From: Pochonia chlamydosporia 170
Taxonomy: Eukaryota; Ascomycota; Sordariomycetes; Hypocreales; Clavicipitaceae
Length of the DNA: 64,000 nt
Direction of reading: 5' to 3'
Assembly (NCBI RefSeq): GCF_001653235.2
Contig: NW_019154044.1
Coordinates: 777,547-841,546 of the forward strand
This document shows positions 56,599 to 64,000 of the stretch, in pieces. Each line of letters opens with the position of its first letter. Positions within the stretch are counted from its first letter, which is position 1. Both the position numbers and the translations under genes were made by a program. The notes under the pieces are model-generated. The model had not been told where the DNA came from and did no database searches. It worked only from the letters and a program-made list of their open reading frames with translations.

Positions 56599-58259
56599 AG
56601 TATTTGGGTTAAGACAAAGATCCTCTGAACGGATGAAACCGAATTTGGAAATGTGATTTACCCTTTACCATTAAGTAATTATATACTTGCAACGGTCGTG
56701 AAAGGAATCTCATCTACCATGATACCAAATGCGGTGTTGTGGCGTCAAGCAGTTGCGCTTCTACACTCAGTTTTCCGAATTTCCCATTGCGGTTCCTAGA
56801 CACGTCACCTGTGAGTTACCAGCCTCAGTTGGCACGTAAACCTTTTCGTGGAATTGTTTAGTTTGCTCTAACGCCACAACCAGCTTCGGTATGCTTTCTG
56901 CCGAAACTCTTTTAAAATTATTTATAGTCCTCTCCTGGTTGTATCTGCTTGCACTAGCAGTAGTACTTCGTGATTTGGGATGGAGAAGCTGCAAGACGCT
57001 TGCAAGAGACACCCGGAAGAGTCATCAGCTCAGTAGTAACACTGAAAAAAATTCCAATGTCTACAATGTGAAAGCTGCCTACACAGGAGGGCTGTCTTTT
57101 TGCTAGCAGCCTTCGCTGCCCGTCTCATCATGAGCCTAGACGAAAGACCAAACGAACCAAGTACCAGTTAGGTGTAGTGGCAGGAACGGCGGAGCCGATT
57201 CGAGATGGCACAATTCAGCGACAATAACGCCCCGCTCGTCAACTCGACACACATTGGGATTGCCTTTCTGGATTGCAAGATATCTGAGACGTCATTTGCA
57301 ACTCATTCTCTTCCTTGACCTGTTTAATCTTTTGAAGTCATATCCTTGTCCGTGCATGAATAGGCCTCGGTTTGGCATCGTACCACTTACTTCCCAACTG
57401 GCGAACTCCGGTATGCAATAATGATGTACCTGCTGTACCTCGCTTAGCTGGATGGCTGAAAGGTCTACCGATTTCACAAGCAAAGTCTCTGAGGATACTC
57501 TAGTTACCGTAAAGGGGTAAATACCAAAAATGTTCCAGGAAATGGCTGTGCCTGTTTTCATGACGCGTAACTCAAACCTATGACAGTCTCGGGACCGAAA
57601 CACGCCGGCTCTAGTATTGTGTTATAGGGCTGAGTGTGCGAGAGCAGCGCGATTGCCGAGCCGTTGTTCTCGGAAACTCACGGCGTTCCCGAGGTTACAA
57701 TTACGCTCCCAGTTGCAATCTAGTGTCTGTTTCGCGTCTCGTGGCGCCAGGCGGTTGAGTTGGGCCAGCCATTTCAGCCACATCCTAAGCCTAGAAAGTG
57801 TGAACTTACCTTCCACAGAGGCTCTCAGCCGCCACCAATATTCAATCAAGACGCCTCCATGGCATTCAAGTTCCAAAAAGGTAGCGTTCCTTTCAAGTGT
57901 AACGTTTGCAAATGGCGATGATGATGACGACTTGCAGCCTCAATTGAAAAATATCATTTTCCGACAGCCTCGGCTGGCTGTCATATCGTAAGTCAATTGT
58001 GTGTTCACCTCTAAAGGAGAGCTCTTTATGGTTCGTATATTTATGGTCGCCTTGTCCCTTGGAAGCTTCTCATGTGGTCATCCAACCAACCCGGAATCAA
58101 AGTTACAAAGTCTCTACAACTGTATATCATTCCGCACCTTTACAAATTCCCCATTTGGTGTTGTATTACTCCAGACACACGACTTCTTTATTAAATCCTT
58201 CACATATCCCATAACTGATAATACCTTGATACACTTGGCCATCAAAGACTTGAGACGCA
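56599..58259. other. Intergenic region, no gene seen
   Basis: About 1.7 kb between the divergent laccase and RTA1 starts. Frames at 57292-57603 (minus) and 57617-57991 (plus) have no recognisable features and are not supported. Confidence 0.5.
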
Positions 58260-59267
58260 ATGACGAGCCAACTCCCCCCCGGCGTGATCGTCTTTGGTGC
58301 CGACGAAAATTGCACACTTGATACATGCCCGGTGACATGGAGCATTTACGGCTACCAGCCGTCTCGTGCTGCAAATGCAACCTTTCTTGTGCTCTACGTC
58401 GTGGCCGGTATAGTTCATGGCTATCTCGGTATTCGCTGGAGAAGTTGGGGCTTCATGACCGGCATGCTTCTGGGATGCCTTTGTGAAATTATCGGATATG
58501 CGGGGCGGCTCATGCTTTGGAAGAATCCCTTCTCTTATCCTGGATTCATGATCCAAATCAGTACGTTGTTCCATACCATCACATGGTATATCTGTCACTG
58601 ACAGTCTTCAGTTTGCCTTACAATCGCCCCTGTGTTTTTCACGGCCTCAATTTACGTCACCCTTTCAAAAACTATCGTCCATCTTGCGCCTGAACTTTCT
58701 CGGTTCAAGCCCAAGCTCTATTATTGGATCTTTATTCCCTTTGATGTTACCTGCTTGTTGCTTCAAGCCGCGGGAGGCGCAATGTCTACAGACTCTAATG
58801 GTAGTAATCAGGTGAGATTTATCGTCTCTGCGAGCCGACATTTAGTTGCGTATTCTAACCTGAAGCTATAGGTCGGAGTTAACATCTCTTTGGCGGGTCT
58901 CATTTTGCAGGTCATTGTCCTTACCATATTTGTTGGCTTTTTCGCCGATTTCATGATTCGGTACTTTCGATCTAGCCACACGAAGAAGTTCGGGTGGAGG
59001 CTCAAGGCGTTCTTTTCGGGCTTGAGTACCGCTATTATTCTTATTCTTAGCCGTTGCGCATATCGCGTTGCAGAGCTTCAGGACGGCTACAGTGGCTCGT
59101 TGATCAAGGAGCAAATCCCGTTTATCATTCTTGAGGGTGTGTTTGTCTTTCTTGCGACTATAAGTTTGTGCTTTGGACATCCTGGTCTGGTTTTCAAGAA
59201 ACGAGCTACCGATGCAAGTCCCGATTGTAGTCTCGAAGGCGGAAATTCCACGTATCAACAGAAGTAG
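58260..59267 (+). CDS. RTA1-like seven-transmembrane protein
   Basis: A fungal membrane protein of the RTA1/RSB1 lipid-translocating-exporter family, linked in yeast to sphingoid-base export and 7-aminocholesterol resistance. Exons 58260-58560, 58612-58811 and 58872-59267 give 299 codons (298 aa). Seven hydrophobic segments are visible, beginning AANATFLVLYVVAGIVHGYL. Family motifs: CLCEIIGYAGRLMLWKNPFS, IQIICLTIAPVFFTASIYVT across intron 1, FDVTCLLLQAAGGAMST, and FRVAEL-like RCAYRVAELQDGYSG then FIILEGVFVFLATI. N-terminal VIVFGADENCTLDTCPV is the usual Cys-containing outer segment. It appears intact. Confidence 0.92.
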
Positions 59268-59515
59268 AGTAGAACCGAAAAGGAAGGCATTATACAGATC
59301 GAATATAGTATAACTATTCTTTTCATCACAACACTCGCCTGTCTTGAGTATGACAGCAATTGGGTTACTAGCTCATTATGACTTGACTGCCACTTGAGAA
59401 AATTTGGGCATTTGTCCCCCAGGGACACGGGGTATTTCCAGGTACAGATACGTGCGCTGTCACCAAGGGGACCACAGGTGTAAAGTGGATAATAAACTGT
59501 CTTATCAACCGAAAC

Positions 59516-60421
59516 TCAAAAGATCTGTTCTTCGGCAACCCTTACTACGACCTTCATCCCCCATGGATCTTCTTTTCCAACCCAGTTTTTCTTCTTGCCA
59601 GCCTTTTCAATGACCTTCAAGTTATCCTTCACAACCTGTTTTATCTTTTCGGGGTCGTGTCTTACCTTTCGTATGGAAATCTTCAGTACGAGCCCTTCTT
59701 TGTTTGCCTTTTTACCTAGGTTCGATGACCATGACGAAGAGAAAAGTACCTTCAATTTTGCAGGGTCAACTTTCCCAGACGGGTAAAGGCAGGTAATAAC
59801 AAATCCCACCCTGCCTAGATATTGTGCCCACCACACATCCTCTGGGCTGATGATGCTACGAAGCGCATCCCGAAATTGTACTTCTCTAGGAGGAAGCTCG
59901 CCACGATATCTTGCTTGCAGCATCAGAGCAAGCCTAGCACGGTCTTGGTGAGATACTCCCAAGGTGGAAGATAAAAGCCCCGAACTTGTGGAGTACAGTG
60001 CTGTTGTTGAAGCAGTCTCCTTAGACATGAACATGTGAACGTACATGACATTGGCGAATGCATCGATAACATGGCTTCTGAACTCTGGTGGGAATCTTTT
60101 CATGCCATCCTTTGAAGTCCGCGGAATTGCACCCTTAATAAGCTCCTGGATTTGGAGTCTGGATCCAGGCGCAAAGTTCCTTGTAGTGACTTCAAGAGGA
60201 GCCTCGCTTCGAATTGTGGCCGGAAGCTGTTTGAAAAGGTAACCCTCCCTCACTCCACCTTGGCAGAAATGAGCCTCCTTGATGCCCAAGGGTATTGCCT
60301 CGGCGAGAACATTGACCAAGAAGGCTACAGCCGGCACTTGTGACCGCCTTCTGTCAGAGATGCGAAAGATGTCACGCGCCGCTTTGGCAGCCTTCTCGAT
60401 GGTTGTAACGGTACGAGTGCA
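59516..60421 (-). pseudogene. N-terminally truncated retrograde regulation protein 2 (Ppx/GppA-like) gene
   Basis: About 300 codons corresponding to the C-terminal half of fungal Rtg2-like proteins, ASKHA-fold relatives of exopolyphosphatases that are normally about 570-580 aa. Visible: TVTTIEKAAKAARDIFRI, FCQGGVREGYLFKQLPATI, LYSTSSGLLSSTLGVSHQDR, RYRGELPPREVQFRDALRS and AGKKKNWVGKEDPWGMKV near the end. Similarity stops abruptly at about 60420, where the sequence turns into retrotransposon. The N-lobe with the phosphate-binding loops is missing, and no start codon of its own is evident. The remaining frame has no stop. It was probably cut by the element or by a rearrangement at it. Confidence 0.82.
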
Positions 60422-60547
60422 CGAACAAGGTCGAGTGCGACTTGGATGAAGCGATTATTCACAAGGAGAAAAAGAGAACCCGTAAAGGAACTCTGGCTGA
60501 AGCTATTTACACAATGCTCACAAAGTGAGACATTCATTAAACGGGCA

Positions 60548-63500
60548 GGTCACATGATTCCCTCAGACATGTACCTTTCAGGGGCATCACTCGAGGATAT
60601 TCACAAAGCACTCGAACCCAAGACTTTCATCAACCCCGCAACAAAAGTACCTGAACACTACCATGAATTCCTCAAAGTATTCGACCAGACAGAGGCAGAT
60701 AAACTTCCCCCGCAGCCGGACAAGCCGTTCACTGCGATCGGGCGAGGCGGGACGATGAATTCCGTGAGAACTACCTTCAATGGGGTGGTTCGTCGGATTG
60801 TAGGGCGTCATTGGACCTCTAAGCTCAGGCCGGATACGTTTGCTGTTGGTGGGTCCGGGGTTGGTTGTGTGTTGGTTGTCGTTGGTTGTTGGGGTGGTGC
60901 GGTCTGATTTGTGATACGTGTGGTACGGCTGGTGTCTCGTTGAGTGGATGTGAGGGGGGTTTTGTGGTGTTTCTGTGTAACTCGTCCGTCGTCCTCCGGA
61001 AATTCCTTCAAGAAAACCTCGACAAGGGCTTTATACGTGCCAGTACGTCACCAGCCGCCTCGCCAGTGCTATTTGCGAAGAAACCCGGAGGCGGCCTCCG
61101 TTTTTGCGTCGACTACCGGGCACTTAATGCCATAACCATCAAGAACCGATATCCACTGCCATTAATTCAGGAGACTCTTTCGCAACTAAGCCAAGCCAAA
61201 TATTTCACCAAACTTGATGTCGTCGCAGCATTTAACCGAATACGCATCAAGGAGGGCCAAGAGTGGATGACAGCGTTCAACACAAGATATGGACTCTTCG
61301 AGAGTCTGGTGATGCCGTTCGGACTATCAAACGCCCCAGCTACCTTCCAAGCCAGGATCAACGAAGTATTACGCCCATTCCTGGACAGATATTGCACAGC
61401 CTATATCGACGACATTCTCATCTACTCAAACGACCTCGCCTCTCACAGACTCCACGTCAAATCAGTGCTCCAGGCGCTTGAAGCCGCGGGCTTGCAACTC
61501 GACGTCAAGAAGTGTGAATTCGAGACTACCGAAGTGAAATATCTGGGCATGATCATCTCAACCACGGGAGTACGAATGGACCCAGCGAAAGTCGACTGTC
61601 TCGTCAACTGGGAAGCGCCCATCAATGTAAAAGACGTCCAAGCCTTCTTAGGATTCTCGAATTTCTACAGACGATTCATCAAAGGATTCTCACGCATCGT
61701 ACGACCACTGGTTGCCCTGACACGGAAGTTAGTCAAATGGAATTGGACCTCATCTTGCCAAGAGGCGTTCGACACGCTCAAAGAAAGCTTCACCTCGGCC
61801 CCGATCCTCAAACACTTCGACCCCACAAAAGAAGTCATTGTCGAATGCGATGCATCCGATTTCGTGTCTTCAGGCATCCTCTCCCAGGAAGACGATCGGG
61901 GGGTACTGCATCCAGTGGCCTTCATGTCTAAAAAATACGACCCCGCTGAATGTAACTACGAGATCTACGACAAAGAACTTTTGGCAATTGTACGCTGCTT
62001 CGAATGCTGGAGACCGGAACTCCAAGGCGCGCACCACCCGATCACAGTGATCACCGACCATGCCAATCTTCGATACTTCATGACAACTAAGCAACTTTCA
62101 AGACGCCAAGTCAGGTGGAGTGAATTCCTATCAGAGTTTCAATTTGCTATTAAGTCGGTACCAGGGAAAGATAACAGAAAACCCGACTCACTCACAAGGA
62201 GATCACAAGACTTGCCAAAAGATGAAAATGACGACCGCATCCAATACCAACAACAATCACTGCTAAAACCGCACAACATTGACTCCTCCGTACAAGAAGA
62301 ACTGAAGATTGACCCTGAGCTCTCAGAACTCTTCGCAAACTTGTCCTGGGACCAGGAAATTGCACTATGCCCGGCCATTCTAGACGAAGTTGAACCAGAA
62401 CCAATCAACCACAAAATCACAAGGCTGCTAGACAAAGGTTATGAAGAGGATGAATGGTGGATGAAAATTAGGGACGAGATGCTCAAACCCCACGGCATCC
62501 CCCACTCAAAGGAAGTCTCCCTATCTGAATGCACGATAAATGAAGGCCGACTGTACTTCCGAGAGAGATTGTACGTCCCAGAAGGCGAACTACGAACCCT
62601 TCTCACCCAACTCGCTCACGACAGCGTTGAGTCAGGCCACCCCGGGAAGAACAAGCTATACGAACTCATCTCACGCTCCTACTGGTGGCCGAGGCTCAGC
62701 ACTGATACAAAAGAATTCACACGCAATTGCCACGGCTGCCTGAGAAACAAGTCCTCCCAACTGCGTTACCAGGGAACACTGAAGCCTCTCCCAATCCCAC
62801 TGCAAAGATGGAGAGACCTGTCTGTCGACTTCATCGGCCCGTTTCAACCAACTTCCCGCGGATTTAACGCGATCATGGTCGTAGTCGATAGGCTGTCAAA
62901 GGACAGACATTTCACGCCCTGCAGGACCGACATGAAAGCACACGACTTAGCCATGCTCTTCGTGCGAGATGTATGGAAACTCCACGGTCTACCAGATTCA
63001 ATTGTGTCCGATCGAGGACCACTGTTCATTTCGGAGTTCTGGAAGGCAGTCTGCCACCGATTACAGACCAACATCAGCCTTTCTACAGCATACCACCCGG
63101 AAACCGACGGCCAAACCGAGAACGCTAACTCATTCCTCGAACAATACCTTCGCCAATATGTCAGCTTCGCCAGGACGACTGGGATGAGTGGCTCCCACTG
63201 GCTGAATTCGCAGCCCGTAATGTCGTCAACGACTCAACTGGCATGTCCCCCTTTTTCGCGAACACGGGCTACCACCCTCGAATGAGCTTCGGCCCTCCTC
63301 GAGCGATGTCGAAAGCAGTATCCAAGGACCTGGCAGAACGCAGCAACGAGGGCAATAACTTCGTCGCGAAGATGGAGGAGATCACCGATCTACTCCGGAC
63401 GAACCTGCGTTCAGCCCAAGCCTCACAAGAAAAATTCGCCAATGCAAACAGATCACCGGCGCCAGCCTATCGAGTCGGAGATCTGGTCCTGCTAAGCACG

Positions 63501-63986
63501 CGTAACATCAATTCAGCCAGACCCATCCCAAAACTCGATCACAAGTTCATTGGCCCTTTTCGAATAGAGCGCGTGCTCAGCTCTCACACCTACCAGCTCA
63601 AATTGCCACACGAATTAAGCTCAATTCACAACTCATTCCATACCAACCTCCTGCGACCATTACCAAACGACCCACTCCCCGGCCAGTACAACCCGCCGCC
63701 GCCGCCAATAGCACTGGACGAAAGAGGGGAGAAGCTCTGGGCGATTGAAGAAATACTGGACTCGAGACGCAAAAAAGGGAAAGGTTTTCAGTACTATATA
63801 CTATGGAGAGGCTTTGGTCATAGGGAAGCCACATGGGAACCATTGCACAATGTCGTCAACGCACACATCGCAATAAAAGAGTTTGAGAAACGCCACAGAA
63901 GCAAACCCAGACCCACGAGGCAAGAGGTGCGAAATGCCCGACACCAAGCGAAGCAAGATGTCAAAAATTCAGAAACGAGGGAGTAA
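60548..63986 (+). pseudogene. Chromovirus pol polyprotein, disrupted (RT, RNase H, integrase, chromodomain)
   Basis: Linker GASLEDIHKALEPKTFINPA at about 60588-60650. After an insert, the RT resumes at LRKFLQENLDKGFIRAST (about 61000), with FCVDYRALNAITIKNRYPLP, the active-site YIDDILIYS and VKYLGMIIS. RNase H: VECDASDFVSSGI, YDKELLAIVRC, ITDHANLRYF. Integrase: zinc-binding HDSVESGHPGKNKLY then CHGCLRNK, and the DDE residues in VDFIGPF, VSDRGPLF and HPETDGQTENAN. The frame shifts by one base near 63168, after LRQYVSF, and continues as DDWDEWLPLAEFAARN in the 63243-63986 frame, with a GPY/F-like KLDHKFIGPFRIERVL. The chromodomain reads LWAIEEILDSR, YYILWRGFGHREATWEP, and a basic tail. It cannot make the full polyprotein as it stands. 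Confidence 0.88.
60716..60988. other. Foreign G/T-rich insert inside the chromovirus pol
   Basis: About 270 bases between the conserved linker (ending LPP) and the RT start encode none of the residues expected there (the usual HRPYDHKIEL-like and GPLYxMSxxEL region is lacking). The + strand is strikingly G/T-rich around 60840-60970. On the minus strand a frame rich in Thr, Pro and Gln is open. Origin unknown. Confidence 0.55.
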
Positions 63987-64000
63987 AGAGGGACCATATG

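Larger units (their letters stand above)
60431..64000 (+). mobile_element. Ty3/gypsy LTR retrotransposon with chromodomain (chromovirus), partial
   Basis: The pol region of a chromovirus runs to the window end. Order: short protease-RT linker (EHYHEFLKVFDQTEADKLPP near 60650-60715), a foreign insert, reverse transcriptase, RNase H, integrase, then a chromodomain at the extreme C-terminus. Gag, protease and the 5' LTR are absent to the left, where a truncated Rtg2-like gene begins; the 3' LTR, if present, lies beyond 64000. The precise left end is uncertain (60421-60548). The DNA is not AT-enriched and keeps an 806-codon frame, so there is no strong sign of repeat-induced point mutation. Confidence 0.9.

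Noticed and set aside
57292..57991. Opposite-strand frames of 103 and 124 codons before the RTA1 gene
   Set aside because: No recognisable motif; probably untranslated or intergenic.
1..64000. A classical secondary-metabolite biosynthetic cluster
   Set aside because: Tailoring-type oxygenases, regulators and transporters are present, but no PKS, NRPS, terpene cyclase, DMATS or RiPP precursor could be recognised.

Overview
This is filamentous-ascomycete nuclear DNA, most likely Sordariomycetes and perhaps Hypocreales. Genes carry short spliceosomal introns of about 50-90 nt (GT...AG), and several families are typical of such fungi: Zn2Cys6 regulators, a GH75 chitosanase, an RTA1 protein, a three-domain laccase and a chromodomain Ty3/gypsy element. 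The taxonomic level is inferred from gene content only. I saw no rRNA, tRNA, CRISPR array, telomeric repeat, PKS, NRPS or terpene synthase. Gene models were built by hand from splice signals; for most of them the exon lengths sum to a multiple of three.

Left part (1-15 kb): a class FMO, a RidA-like deaminase, a secreted GH75 chitosanase, a divergent flavohemoglobin / nitronate monooxygenase pair (a nitro-compound to NO detoxification module by inference), a carboxymuconolactone-decarboxylase-family protein and a large FAD/NAD(P)-binding protein. Then come a gene-poor stretch, a broken zinc-ribbon gene and a stand-alone RNase H (17-19 kb).

Middle (20-35 kb): a Zn2Cys6 regulator, a Rieske oxygenase of choline-monooxygenase type and a sarcosine/fructosyl-amine-oxidase-like flavoenzyme form a compact set that looks like a quaternary or secondary amine catabolic module. 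A Baeyer-Villiger-type monooxygenase follows. A truncated subtilase relic separates these from a second small group: a YjlB-type cupin, a Zn2Cys6 regulator and a divergent monocarboxylate-type MFS transporter.

Right part (36-59 kb): a Cys-rich protein resembling the tail of fungal RecQ-like helicases, a class-C beta-lactamase-fold hydrolase, a two-repeat protein of unknown function, a tandem pair of glycosyltransferases (GT31-like, then processive GT2), an acyl-protein-thioesterase-like hydrolase, an amino-acid permease, a laccase and an RTA1 membrane protein. Gene density is low around 39.9-48 kb.

Right edge (59.5-64 kb): a chromovirus (Ty3/gypsy with a C-terminal chromodomain) abuts a retrograde-regulation-protein-2 (Ppx/GppA-like) gene that has lost its N-terminal half. 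The element carries an unrelated G/T-rich insert before its reverse transcriptase and a one-base frameshift in the integrase. Overall this is an accessory region rich in flavoenzymes and gene relics rather than a housekeeping segment.
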